A DNA stretch of 64,000 nucleotides from JBBRBB01 sp038206235 (GTDB taxonomy: Bacteria > Bacteroidota > Bacteroidia > Chitinophagales > Chitinophagaceae). Where the stretch lies: the NCBI GenBank assembly GCA_038206235.1, contig JBBRBB010000020.1, forward strand, positions 15,710 through 79,709, in the 5' to 3' direction. Below the pieces are notes generated by a model. That model was not told where the DNA came from. It made no database searches and saw only the letters and a program-made list of their open reading frames with translations. Shown piece after piece: positions 1-6,837 of this stretch. The translations under genes were made by a program, and so were the position numbers. Numbering within the stretch: position 1 is the first letter of the stretch; each line of letters opens with the position of its first letter.

Positions 1-525
1 TGTTTGGCGGTCACCAATTACCAATTCACGCTGACCGCGACCAATTGGTATCATCGCATCAATTGCTTTGATGCCTGTTTGCAGCGCTTCCTTTACAGGC
101 TCACGATAAATTACACCGGGAGCTTTTCTTTCAAGAGGCATCTCGTATAGTTCACCTGTAATGGGACCTTTCCCATCAATGGGTTCACCAAGAGTATTAA
201 TCACTCGACCTATTAATCCTTCGCCAACTTTAATAGATGCAATCTGACCAGTGCGGCGCACTTTAGCGCCCTCTTTTATATCGCCCTGCTCGCCCATTAA
301 AACCACACCTACATTGTCTTCTTCAAGGTTCAATGCGATAGCCCTTACACCACTTTCAAACTCTACTAATTCTCCGGCGCCCACATTATTCAATCCGTAA
401 ACACGGGCAATGCCATCTCCTATCACCAGTACGGTGCCTACTTCTTCAAGGTCTGCAGCAGAATTAAAGTTGCCAAGCTGCTGCCGTAAAATCGCTGATA
501 TTTCATCAGGCTTAATTTCAACCAT
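1..525 (-). CDS. atpA: F1Fo ATP synthase subunit alpha, N-terminal part (cut by window edge)
   Basis: Catalytic-core alpha subunit of the membrane ATP synthase, which forms the F1 hexamer with beta. Read from the ATG at 525 (MVEIKPDEISAIL...), 175 codons are visible: the N-terminal beta-barrel domain, the VYGLNNV and GEQGDIKEGAKVRRTG segments, and then IDAMIPIGRGQRELVIGDRQ, which breaks off at the Walker A loop (expected continuation TGKT). The remaining two thirds lie outside the window. It is the last visible gene of a leftward operon atpB-E-F-H-A. The spacer to atpH holds a paired palindromic element. The identity is secure; only the truncation by the window limits it. Confidence 0.97.
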   Translation of the reverse strand, partial: MVEIKPDEISAILRQQLGNFNSAADLEEVGTVLVIGDGIARVYGLNNVGAGELVEFESGVRAIALNLEEDNVGVVLMGEQGDIKEGAKVRRTGQIASIKVGEGLIGRVINTLGEPIDGKGPITGELYEMPLERKAPGVIYREPVKEALQTGIKAIDAMIPIGRGQRELVIGDRQT

Positions 526-529
526 AGTT

Positions 530-643
530 TACCCCCATCCCCTAAAGGGGAGTTTAGTGTTTATAAATAATTTTTTCAATTTTTCAACTTTAAGTTTCGC
601 TTTGTAATAAGCCCCTTCTTTCTCCCCTTTAGGGGCTGGGGGT
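530..643. repeat. Paired palindromic element, copy 1 (atpA-atpH spacer)
   Basis: Two CCCCTAAAGGGG-type palindromes in mirror orientation. The left arm at 531-548 reads CCCCCATCCCCTAAAGGGG and is followed by TTATAAATAA. The right arm at 622-643 reads CTCCCCTTTAGGGG followed by CTGGGGG. They bracket about 70 bases of AT-rich spacer. The same arrangement recurs at 1788-1867 and 26780-26893. Function is unknown. It could fold in the operon mRNA, either within each arm or arm to arm. Confidence 0.75.
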
Positions 644-1207
644 TTATCTTATCTGCGGAATATAAATATTCTTCTTAAACTGTTTTTTCACATCGTTTAA
701 ATCACGCAGCACAGAAGCGTCAACTAAATTATTATTAAACTCAAGCACAAAACCACCGATGAGCTTTTCATCTGTTTTTGTTTCAAGCTCAACATTTTCA
801 AGACGTGCTTCGTCTTTCACTTTAGTGATAATTGCATTCTTCATTTCATCACTTATAGGAGTAGCTGTGGTTAATTTTACTTTATGGATTCCTTTTAGCT
901 CATTATATTGAGTGATGAAAGCCGCAACTATTTCGGGCATATCACTTTCACGTCCTTTTTCTATAAGCAACCTGTTAAATGCTGCGGTTAGTTCTGAAAT
1001 ATTTTTTTTTGCAATCGCATCAAGAATGTGTTCTTTCTTATCTGCTTTAATGATCGGACTGCGTAAAAGATTTACAAATTCCCTGCTGCTTTTAATTATT
1101 GATTGCAAAAACTGCATATCATTATATATAGTTTCCAGTTGGCCTTTTTCTGTGGAAAGGTCAATTAAGCTTTTTGCATATCTCGCTGCTAATCTTGGAT
1201 TGGGCAT
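644..1207 (-). CDS. atpH: F1Fo ATP synthase subunit delta (OSCP)
   Basis: Peripheral-stalk subunit that joins F1 alpha to the b subunits. 187 aa, normal family length. The N-terminal helical domain (MPNPRLAARYAKSLIDLSTEKG) has the usual RYAKSL-like start, and the C-terminal part shows the family pattern DEKLIGGFVLEFNNNLVDASVLRDLNDVKKQF (given here as a region near residues 145-177). It sits between atpF and atpA on the minus strand, as in most atp operons. The stop codon abuts the right arm of a palindromic element. Confidence 0.95.
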   Translation of the reverse strand: MPNPRLAARYAKSLIDLSTEKGQLETIYNDMQFLQSIIKSSREFVNLLRSPIIKADKKEHILDAIAKKNISELTAAFNRLLIEKGRESDMPEIVAAFITQYNELKGIHKVKLTTATPISDEMKNAIITKVKDEARLENVELETKTDEKLIGGFVLEFNNNLVDASVLRDLNDVKKQFKKNIYIPQIR

Positions 1208-1210
1208 ATT

Positions 1211-1282
1211 TTCGGCTTTCAGCCGTCAGCTTTCAGCCGTCAGCAAGAAATAACTCATAGCTGATAGCTGATACCTGACAGC
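1211..1282. repeat. Short-word tandem repeats between atpH and atpF
   Basis: Degenerate repetition of the words CTTTCAGCCGTCAG (1217-1245) and AGCTGATAGCTGATACCTGACAGC (1259-1282). The second set overlaps the end of atpF, so the last residues of subunit b (SGISYQL) are encoded by repeat sequence. Similar word repeats fill many other spacers in this window. Confidence 0.7.
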
Positions 1283-1782
1283 TTTTTTAAATTCAGTTTC
1301 ACTTCCCCTGCTAATTGTTTAATATAATTTTCCTGCTCTGCTTTATTGCTTAATTCTCTTCTTAATATTTTTTCACTCACTTCAATCACCAATGCGCCTA
1401 CCTGGTTTTTTACATCGGTAAGTGCGGCATTTTTTTGCTGATTGATTGCCTGCTGTGCGTCAGCAACAATTCTGTCGTATTCGGCTCTGGCTTTTTCTCT
1501 TGCCTCTGTAATCATCTTATCGCCCTGCACTTTTGCATCCTTAATCATCATGGCTCTCTCTTCACGTGCCTGTGCAAGCAACGCTTCATTTTCATTTTTC
1601 AACTGCGCCATTTCTGCTTTTACTTTTTCTGCAGTGGCAATAGAATCGGCAATAGATTGCTCTCTTTCTTTTAATGAGTTTACAATTGCCGGCCATGCAT
1701 ATTTTTTGAGTATAAAGAATACGATGAGAAAGGCCAGAAGCGTCCAGATGATAAGTCCGAATGATGGTGTAAGTAAATCCAT
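1255..1782 (-). CDS. atpF: F1Fo ATP synthase subunit b
   Basis: Membrane-anchored stator subunit, 175 aa. Residues 1-30 (MDLLTPSFGLIIWTLLAFLI, then VFFILKKYAWPAI) form the single N-terminal membrane helix. The rest is a long charged helix rich in Glu, Lys and Ala (roughly residues 35-165), as expected for the b dimer. It lies between atpE and atpH. The C-terminal heptapeptide is encoded by a spacer-type word repeat, which suggests the original stop was lost or the repeat grew into the gene end. Confidence 0.95.
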   Translation of the reverse strand: MDLLTPSFGLIIWTLLAFLIVFFILKKYAWPAIVNSLKEREQSIADSIATAEKVKAEMAQLKNENEALLAQAREERAMMIKDAKVQGDKMITEAREKARAEYDRIVADAQQAINQQKNAALTDVKNQVGALVIEVSEKILRRELSNKAEQENYIKQLAGEVKLNLKKLSGISYQL

Positions 1783-1787
1783 AGAAA

Positions 1788-1867
1788 AAACCCTCCATCT
1801 CCCTAAAGGGAGTGTATAAATAAAATTGATGATAAACTTTTCTATTCCCCTTTAGGGGTTAGGGGTA
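1788..1867. repeat. Paired palindromic element, copy 2 (atpF-atpE spacer)
   Basis: Left arm 1790-1814 (CCTCCATCTCCCTAAAGGGA) is followed by GTATAAATAAAA. Right arm 1845-1867 reads TTCCCCTTTAGGGG then TTAGGGGT. Arm orientation and the TATAAATA start of the interior match the copies at 530-643 and 26780-26893. Only about 30 bases separate the arms here. Confidence 0.75.
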
Positions 1868-1909
1868 TAACTGCACTCGCCGCCCTGTGCATTGAGTGCA
1901 GTAAAATTT

Positions 1910-2158
1910 CTACTTAACGAACATCGCAAGCAGCCCCACAATAACTCCGAACAATGCAACGCCTTCTATCAGCGCAGCGGTAAGAAGCATGTTGGCACGA
2001 ATATCATTAAGAGCTTCTGGCTGGCGGGCAATGCTTTCTACAGCGCCCTTACCTATTTGCCCTATACCGATACCAGCACCAATTGCAGACAATCCGGCGC
2101 CAATAGCTCCGCCCGCATTTGCATTTGGGTATGCACTCAACAAGGTAATTAAATCCAT
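1910..2158 (-). CDS. atpE: F1Fo ATP synthase subunit c
   Basis: Proteolipid forming the rotating c-ring. 82 aa, two hydrophobic helices joined by the polar loop ESIARQPEALNDIR (residues 41-54). The Gly-rich first helix (AIGAGLSAIGAGIGIGQIG) packs against its neighbours. The ion-carrying carboxylate is Glu65, in LLTAALIEGVALFGV. Whether the ring carries protons or sodium cannot be settled by eye. It lies between atpB and atpF, 35 bases after atpB. Confidence 0.97.
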   Translation of the reverse strand: MDLITLLSAYPNANAGGAIGAGLSAIGAGIGIGQIGKGAVESIARQPEALNDIRANMLLTAALIEGVALFGVIVGLLAMFVK

Positions 2159-2193
2159 AGTTGTGTTTTTATAATTAAAAAAGAATTTTTCTT

Positions 2194-3300
2194 TTATATC
2201 ATCACAGCGTCATCATATTTTGTTCCATCGTCCTCATGATGATGGTGCGGCTGTTCAATTGCCTGTGAAATAAATACAGCAGTAAGAACAGTAAAAATAT
2301 AAGCCTGTAAAAATGCAATCAACAATTCAATAAGATAAATAAATACAGCAAATGCAATTGAAACAGGAGAGAAGCCCCAGCCAACTGCAGTGCTTAATGC
2401 GCCAAAAATAAATATGAGTGAAATTAAACAAATGATAATAATATGCCCTGCCAGCATGTTTGCAAAAAGACGTATCATTAATGCAATGGGCTTGGTAAAT
2501 ATTCCAAATACCTCTACCAGTATAAGAATGGGCTTTACGCCCACAGGTACAGGCGGATTTATTATGTGGCTCCAGTAATGTTTGTTTGAACTAAACATGA
2601 TTACGATAAATGCAATAAGCGCCAGCACCATTGTGAAAGCAATATTGCCGGTTACATTTGCTGAGCCCGGAATTAATCCAATTAAATTATTAATGAGAAT
2701 AAAAAAGAATACGGTTAAAAGATAGGGAAGATATTTTTCATATTTATCCCCAAGATTTGATTTGGCTACATCATCTCTTATAAAAACAACTATAGGCTCA
2801 ATAGCATTTTGAAAACCTGTGGGCGCCTGCTTTGTACCGATTCCTTTTTTATATTTTTTGGCAATATTCAGCATGAGGATAACGAGCAGCGTTAATGCAA
2901 GAAGCATTTGCACCACATTGCGGGTAAGAGAAAGGTCATAAACGTTAATTGAAGAATCAATGGGCACAATTTTTCCATTCTCTAACTTATAACCATCAAC
3001 TTTATTTTCGCCATGATCAAAAGCGGAGTAGTTAAAAAAAGAGAAACCTTTTTGCGGAGAATATAAAATTACTGGTAAAGGAATAGCAACTTCATGCTCT
3101 TTGCCATCTTTTCCCTGATATGATAAAAAGTGAAATTCATGAGCATCGTTCACATGTCCGAAAATTACTTCGGAAGCATCAAATTCTTTTTTGTTTTCGG
3201 CTTTTTCACCATTTTCCTGCGCAACACCCTGTATGGAAAAAATAATTAGGAATAAGCTGAAAACCGCTACCCATAAAGATTTGCAACGAGTTGAAAGCAT
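2194..3300 (-). CDS. atpB: F1Fo ATP synthase subunit a
   Basis: Membrane subunit forming the ion half-channels against the c-ring. The ATG at 3300 was chosen because it opens a clean signal peptide (MLSTRCKSLWVAVFSLFLII...GVAQ); an in-frame start at 3357 would put a polar stretch in front of it. The product is 368 aa. A soluble periplasmic N-terminal region of about 110 residues follows the signal, typical of Bacteroidota AtpB. The five or so membrane helices come next. The stator arginine is in MIRLFANMLAGH and the second conserved helix is LIELLIAFLQAYIFTVL. The C-terminus is His-rich (PHHHHEDD). First gene of the visible atp operon. Confidence 0.95.
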   Translation of the reverse strand: MLSTRCKSLWVAVFSLFLIIFSIQGVAQENGEKAENKKEFDASEVIFGHVNDAHEFHFLSYQGKDGKEHEVAIPLPVILYSPQKGFSFFNYSAFDHGENKVDGYKLENGKIVPIDSSINVYDLSLTRNVVQMLLALTLLVILMLNIAKKYKKGIGTKQAPTGFQNAIEPIVVFIRDDVAKSNLGDKYEKYLPYLLTVFFFILINNLIGLIPGSANVTGNIAFTMVLALIAFIVIMFSSNKHYWSHIINPPVPVGVKPILILVEVFGIFTKPIALMIRLFANMLAGHIIIICLISLIFIFGALSTAVGWGFSPVSIAFAVFIYLIELLIAFLQAYIFTVLTAVFISQAIEQPHHHHEDDGTKYDDAVMI

Positions 3301-3356
3301 TTCTTTTTTTTGAAATTTGCGGCAAAGATAAGAGTTGAAGCATGAAAACAGAAACA

Positions 3357-3462
3357 AAATTCGTTTCTTGTTTCTTGTTTCTTGTTTCTTACTATTTGTT
3401 TCTTGTTATTTGTTTCTTGTTTCTTGTTATTTGTTATTTGTTTCTTGTTTCTTGTTTTTATG
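3357..3462. repeat. TTTCTTG-word tandem repeat upstream of atpB
   Basis: About 100 bases made of the words TTTCTTG and TTATTTG repeated with small changes, just upstream of atpB. The complementary words (CAAGAAAC) appear near 28.3 kb and the same words near 41.6 kb. The rest of the gap between atpB and 3622 is AT-rich, and I see no gene in it. Confidence 0.75.
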
Positions 3463-3622
3463 CAAATGATGCTTTCTTTATATTTTGGAAATTATTTATC
3501 GGATAAATTTCATATCCGTTGAGTTCATTATCATCTTATTTGATTATCAAAAAAAGTCAATGTACCTTAGTATTTCGTATCAATTCATTAAGCTCTTTTG
3601 CTTATAGCAAATTATATTTTTA

Positions 3623-3916
3623 TTGTATGAGATTAAAGTTACATCTGTAGAACCTCTTGAAAAATATAAAATTCATATTTCATTTAATGATAGAACCCAT
3701 GGCGTGTTAGATTTGTCGCATCATGCAGGCAAAGGCGTTTTTAAAACCTGGGAAGAAGATAATAACTTCTTCAGAGTTTTTTTAAATAATGAAAATGGTG
3801 CAATCACATGGCCCGGTGAAATTGATATTGATACTTTACATGTATGGTTTACGATTAATCGTATAACACCAGAAGAATTTTTTCAATCACAAACTAAATA
3901 TGCCCAGCATTTCTAA
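3623..3916 (+). CDS. DUF2442-family protein
   Basis: 97 aa with TTG as the only workable start (frame closed by TAG at 3605). Residues 1-85 match the small DUF2442 fold: MYEIKVTSVEPLEKYKIHIS, then DRTHGVLDLS and the conserved tail IDIDTLHVWFTINRITPEEF near residues 66-87. DUF2442 proteins are commonly paired with DUF4160 and are suspected of acting in toxin-antitoxin-like cassettes; no activity is established. Here the next gene overlaps it by 17 bases and is a DUF4160 gene broken by frameshifts, so this member has probably lost its partner. Confidence 0.8.
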   Translation: MYEIKVTSVEPLEKYKIHISFNDRTHGVLDLSHHAGKGVFKTWEEDNNFFRVFLNNENGAITWPGEIDIDTLHVWFTINRITPEEFFQSQTKYAQHF

Positions 3917-4158
3917 TTTTTATGGTATCATAACTTGGATATATTGGAATGATCATAAGCTCCTCACTTCCATGCTGAATATGGAGAGTTCGAAGTTCTT
4001 ATAAAAATTCAAGACCTTTCTGTTTACTCTGGCTATTTACCAGCAAGAGCATTTGGGCTTGTGAAGGAATGGGCATTAATGCATAAGAACGAATTGCTGG
4101 AAAATTGGAATTTGGCTCAACAGGTCTAAAACTTAAAAAAATTGAACCGTTAAAATAA
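3900..4158 (+). pseudogene. DUF4160-family gene, broken by two frameshifts
   Basis: From ATG 3900 the reading is MPSISNFYGIITWIYWNDHK, a good DUF4160 start. One base appears missing near 3957-3962, after which the expected PHFHAEYGEFEVLIKIQ follows in another frame, including the family's HFHAEYGE signature. The frame then reads GLVKEWALMHKNELLENWNL up to 4123. A second missing base near 4122-4125 is needed to reach LKLKKIEPLK and the TAA at 4156. Start and end are intact, so this looks like recent decay. It overlaps the DUF2442 gene, the usual partner. Two assembly errors in one short gene are possible but less likely. Confidence 0.8.
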
Positions 4159-4340
4159 CTCACGTAAAATAATATCAAAAACTATGTGTTGTTTTTAACC
4201 ACTTACGAGTATTTGGGCATAATTAATTTTTTTCACAGGGTGCAGATATGGGCATGAATATGGCAGTGCTTCCTGCGAATTTTATTCCACAATAATCTTA
4301 CATAACAAGGGATCTCATCTTTCATTTAGTGCAGTGCTCC

Positions 4341-4348
4341 TAATTTTG
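4341..4348 (+). promoter_or_regulatory. Candidate -7 box for the sigma factor gene
   Basis: TAATTTTG is an exact match to the Bacteroidota -7 consensus TAnnTTTG and lies 36 bases before the sigma-factor ATG. The matching TTTG-type -33 element is weak (ATCTTTC around 4315). Confidence 0.45.
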
Positions 4349-4383
4349 TTTCTGAAATAGTAATTTCATCATCCAACTATTCA

Positions 4384-4935
4384 ATGGCTGACAAACAAAA
4401 ACAAAATATTACCCAGGTAGTTAAAGATTATGGCAAAAGATTGTTCAGCTTTATACGCGGCAAAGTAAAAACAGATGAGGACGCCGAAGATATTTTACAG
4501 GATGTATGGTATCAGTTGAGTAATCTCTCCGCCACTGAAACAATTGAACAGATAAGCGGCTGGCTTTTTACTGTTGCAAGAAATAAAATCTATGACAAAT
4601 ACAGAAAACAAAAACCGGAACTGCTGAGTGATTTCAATTTCGAGGATGATGAAGATGATTTATATTTTCCTGAATTTCTTTTTGCTGATAACACAACTGC
4701 GGAATCAGAGGAGTTAAAAAATCTTTTTTGGGAAGAACTTTTTGCTGCGCTGGAAGAATTACCGGAAACCCAGCGACAGGTTTTTATGCTAAATGAACTG
4801 GAAGATAAAACACTTCAACAGATTGCAGATGAAACAGGCGAAAATCTTAAAACTATTATTAGTCGCAAACGCTATGCAGTAAAGCATTTGCGCGAGCGCT
4901 TAGAATTTTTATATAATGAATTTATTAACTTTTAA
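4384..4935 (+). CDS. ECF-type RNA polymerase sigma factor
   Basis: 183 aa, sigma-70 family group 4, which directs RNA polymerase to a small regulon. Region 2 is at about residues 15-75 (DEDAEDILQDVWYQLSNL, then GWLFTVARNKIYDKYRK). Region 4 is at about 118-175 (LPETQRQVFMLNELEDKTLQ, then a helix-turn-helix IADETGENLKTIISRKRYAV). The linker is acidic. No anti-sigma factor of the FecR or zinc-binding type follows. Instead three small membrane or secreted proteins and an Hsp20 chaperone come next, so it may govern an envelope- or protein-stress set. That role is inferred from neighbours only. Confidence 0.92.
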   Translation: MADKQKQNITQVVKDYGKRLFSFIRGKVKTDEDAEDILQDVWYQLSNLSATETIEQISGWLFTVARNKIYDKYRKQKPELLSDFNFEDDEDDLYFPEFLFADNTTAESEELKNLFWEELFAALEELPETQRQVFMLNELEDKTLQQIADETGENLKTIISRKRYAVKHLRERLEFLYNEFINF

Positions 4936-4945
4936 ATGAAAAAAT

Positions 4946-5293
4946 ATGTTACAGCCAAACAATAAAAGAAAATACGTGCCAGGGCGTTTATTTTTCTTTT
5001 TACTTTTTGCTTCAGCAGCAGCTCTGGTATTTGGAGCAGTGGTAATGTTACTATGGAACGCAGTATTGCCACCGCTGCTGAATGTTCGTACTATTACTTA
5101 CTGGCAGGCTGTTGCATTGTTTGTCTTGTGCAAAATATTGTTTGGCAATTTTCGTCCTTTTGTACACGGAGGCAGGCCATCCTTTGGGGGTTCACCTTCT
5201 CATTGGAGAGAAAAATGGATGAAGATGAGCGATGAAGAAAAAAGTAAATTTAAACAAGAATGGAAAAAGCGCTGTGAGCAGAGAAAGGGTTGA
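4946..5293 (+). CDS. Small membrane protein with MSDEEKSKFKQ tail
   Basis: Family not recognised. 115 aa, starting 10 bases after the sigma-factor stop, so probably co-translated with it. Two membrane segments are predicted at about residues 14-38 (LFFFLLFASAAALVFGAVVM) and 50-68. The cytoplasmic tail ends in KWMKMSDEEKSKFKQEWKKR. The next gene ends in a related tail (NMTDEEYNAFKQKYQ), so the two proteins look like members of one group despite different membrane parts. It may be a partner or target of the sigma factor. Confidence 0.7.
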   Translation: MLQPNNKRKYVPGRLFFFLLFASAAALVFGAVVMLLWNAVLPPLLNVRTITYWQAVALFVLCKILFGNFRPFVHGGRPSFGGSPSHWREKWMKMSDEEKSKFKQEWKKRCEQRKG

Positions 5294-5431
5294 AACACTT
5301 TTTTAAGTGAAGTATAAACCCGGCAACTAAATACCTCCGGTTTTTTTATTTAAAAAAAAGTTCCCTGTGTTTAAAGTAATTTTTAAAAAGCTGCGTCTTC
5401 CTGTTTATACACCATTAAATCAACACAAAAA

Positions 5432-5722
5432 ATGAGAACACAAATTCTGAGACCCATTGTAATAGGCATTCTGTTAGGCGCAGCGATTTTTATAATGCCT
5501 TTCTTTTTATTAAGAGCTGTAATTATTATTCTAATTATCGGCGCATTGCTTCGCTTGTTTTTTAAAGGAAGACATTACCGCAGAGGGTTTGGCTCCTATC
5601 CGGTATTTACTGATAAGATAAGGAATATGACCGATGAAGAATACAATGCCTTCAAACAGAAATATCAAGGTTGTGGCGGATACAATAGGAACAGAGAAAC
5701 CACTGCAAAAGAAAATAAATAA
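5432..5722 (+). CDS. Small membrane protein with MTDEEYNAFKQ tail
   Basis: Not recognised. 96 aa. Hydrophobic residues 8-42 make one or two membrane helices (IVIGILLGAAIFIMPFFLL, then AVIIILIIGALLRLFF), followed by a basic stretch FKGRHYRRG. The tail NMTDEEYNAFKQKYQGCGGY resembles the C-terminus of the gene before it. Between the sigma factor and hsp20, probably in the same transcription unit. Confidence 0.65.
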   Translation: MRTQILRPIVIGILLGAAIFIMPFFLLRAVIIILIIGALLRLFFKGRHYRRGFGSYPVFTDKIRNMTDEEYNAFKQKYQGCGGYNRNRETTAKENK

Positions 5723-5749
5723 TCAATCATATTAAAAGCAATAAATAAA

Positions 5750-5926
5750 ATGAGACGAGGTTCTTCCTTTTTAATAGCACTTGCAGCAGCGGCAATTACA
5801 TTTGGCAGCCTGTGGACATTTGTGGGCCCAAGGCATTTTGATTCGTATGGCTTCCGCCATCATTATCACTGTTCTGGAAAAAACTATGATTCCACAAAAG
5901 AAAAAAATGAAACTGGTAATTATTAA
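5750..5926 (+). CDS. Short secreted or membrane-anchored protein
   Basis: 58 codons from ATG 5750 to TAA 5924, in a frame different from a longer overlapping open frame that I regard as a shadow. It starts MRRGSSFLIALAAAAITFGS, a good signal peptide or single anchor, and continues with His/Tyr-rich residues (GPRHFDSYGFRHHYHCSGKN). It begins 27 bases after the preceding small gene and is AUG-initiated like its neighbours. Size, hydrophobic start and position suggest it belongs with the two small proteins upstream. No family is recognised. Confidence 0.55.
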   Translation: MRRGSSFLIALAAAAITFGSLWTFVGPRHFDSYGFRHHYHCSGKNYDSTKEKNETGNY

Positions 5927-6083
5927 CCGTTCAATAAAACCCGTGAGGTCTCAAAAGACCTAACAGGTTTTAGAAAATGTCATTAGCAATGCTGTATAAA
6001 AAAACATTGGCCAGGTTAATACAAATCATGAATAGAAATAATAACACAGAATATAAATTTTAATTAAAACAACAATTAGCATT

Positions 6084-6530
6084 ATGTACAATCAATTCAA
6101 AACGGAAGGCTATGTAACAGGTTGCAATCCTTCGTATGGAAAATTTCACGGCACACATTACAAAGGTTACAGCGGTCACTGGGGAGGTGGCTTCCGAAGA
6201 CCAAAATACAATGTGCCTGTAAACATAGTAGAAAACGAAGATAATTATGAAGTGTATGTTTATGCACTGAACTTCGCGAAGGAGAACATTAAGATTAATG
6301 TGAGTGAAGGCATGCTTATCATTAGCGGCAGCAAACAAATTGATGAAAACAATAAGCCTCATTTCATTCGCCAGGAATATCCTATCGGCGTATTTGAGCG
6401 CAGCTTATACATCGGCGATAAAGTAGATACATCAGCCATAAACGCAAGACATGAAAATGGCGTGCTGATAGTAACACTGCCTAAAACTCCTGAAGCCCGC
6501 CAGCCGGAACAGGAGATAACTATTAATTAA
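6084..6530 (+). CDS. Hsp20/alpha-crystallin family small heat-shock protein
   Basis: 148 aa. Small heat-shock proteins hold unfolding proteins in an ATP-independent way. The alpha-crystallin domain covers about residues 44-142: VPVNIVENEDNYEVYVYALN, then the GMLIISGSKQ strand, and the closing motif HENGVLIVTLPKT (residues 126-138). The N-terminal arm is unusual, rich in Gly, Tyr and His (GKFHGTHYKGYSGHWGGGFR). It is the last gene of the sigma-factor cluster and is followed at once by a strong terminator. Confidence 0.92.
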   Translation: MYNQFKTEGYVTGCNPSYGKFHGTHYKGYSGHWGGGFRRPKYNVPVNIVENEDNYEVYVYALNFAKENIKINVSEGMLIISGSKQIDENNKPHFIRQEYPIGVFERSLYIGDKVDTSAINARHENGVLIVTLPKTPEARQPEQEITIN

Positions 6531-6552
6531 TTGATGGAAATTAAAACTCTAA

Positions 6553-6582
6553 AGAGGCTGTTTTTGAAGCAGCCTCTTTTTA
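6553..6582 (+). terminator. Rho-independent terminator after hsp20
   Basis: Stem AGAGGCTG / CAGCCTCT with a nine-base loop, followed by TTTTT. It lies 22 bases after the hsp20 stop and ends the sigma-factor cluster. Confidence 0.85.
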
Positions 6583-6634
6583 CTTAGCCAGTGAAATATA
6601 AATTGGCAAACACAGTTAATAATAAAAAAATAGA

Positions 6635-6666
6635 ATTGGTAATTTTAAAAATAGGACACATATTTG
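6635..6666 (+). promoter_or_regulatory. Candidate trp operon promoter
   Basis: ATTG at 6635-6638 and CATATTTG at 6659-6666 fit the Bacteroidota -33 (TTG/TTTG) and -7 (TAnnTTTG, one mismatch) boxes with a 20-base gap. Transcription would begin around 6672-6674, almost on the leader-peptide ATG, so the leader peptide may be translated from a nearly leaderless mRNA. Confidence 0.5.
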
Positions 6667-6673
6667 CAGTGCA

Positions 6674-6733
6674 ATGAAAATGAAAATAATCAATATTCGT
6701 TGGTGGCATACAAACTCCGGTCGGGGCTTGTAG
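6674..6733 (+). CDS. trpL: trp operon leader peptide
   Basis: Nineteen codons, MKMKIINIRWWHTNSGRGL, ending in TAG. Two adjacent Trp codons (TGG TGG at 6701-6706) stand ahead of an antiterminator segment and a terminator hairpin, and trpE follows. This is the classic arrangement in which scarcity of charged tRNA-Trp stalls the ribosome and prevents termination. Too short for ordinary gene callers. The peptide itself is not expected to have a function. Confidence 0.88.
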   Translation: MKMKIINIRWWHTNSGRGL

Positions 6734-6799
6734 CAGCATTACCAATGTGTATTGATAATGATAAATAATTAGCCCCGGCATTTTTGCCGGGGTTTTTTT
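6720..6799 (+). promoter_or_regulatory. Tryptophan attenuator (antiterminator and terminator)
   Basis: Terminator: stem CCCCGGCA (6773-6780) / TGCCGGGG (6785-6792), four-base loop, then TTTTTTT. Antiterminator: GTCGGGGCT (6720-6728), which lies in the last codons of the leader peptide, can pair with AGCCCCGGC (6771-6779) with one G-U pair, and this destroys the terminator. A ribosome stalled on the Trp codons leaves 6720-6728 free; one that reaches the stop codon covers it. The two structures are therefore mutually exclusive in the way attenuation requires. Confidence 0.9.
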
Positions 6800-6837
6800 A
6801 TGTAAGTATTTAATGATTAACGATTCACTATTGATTC

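Noticed and set aside
5781..5963. 60-codon open frame after the small membrane genes
   Set aside because: It overlaps, in another frame, the 58-codon gene at 5750-5926, which has a proper signal-like N-terminus and AUG start in better context.
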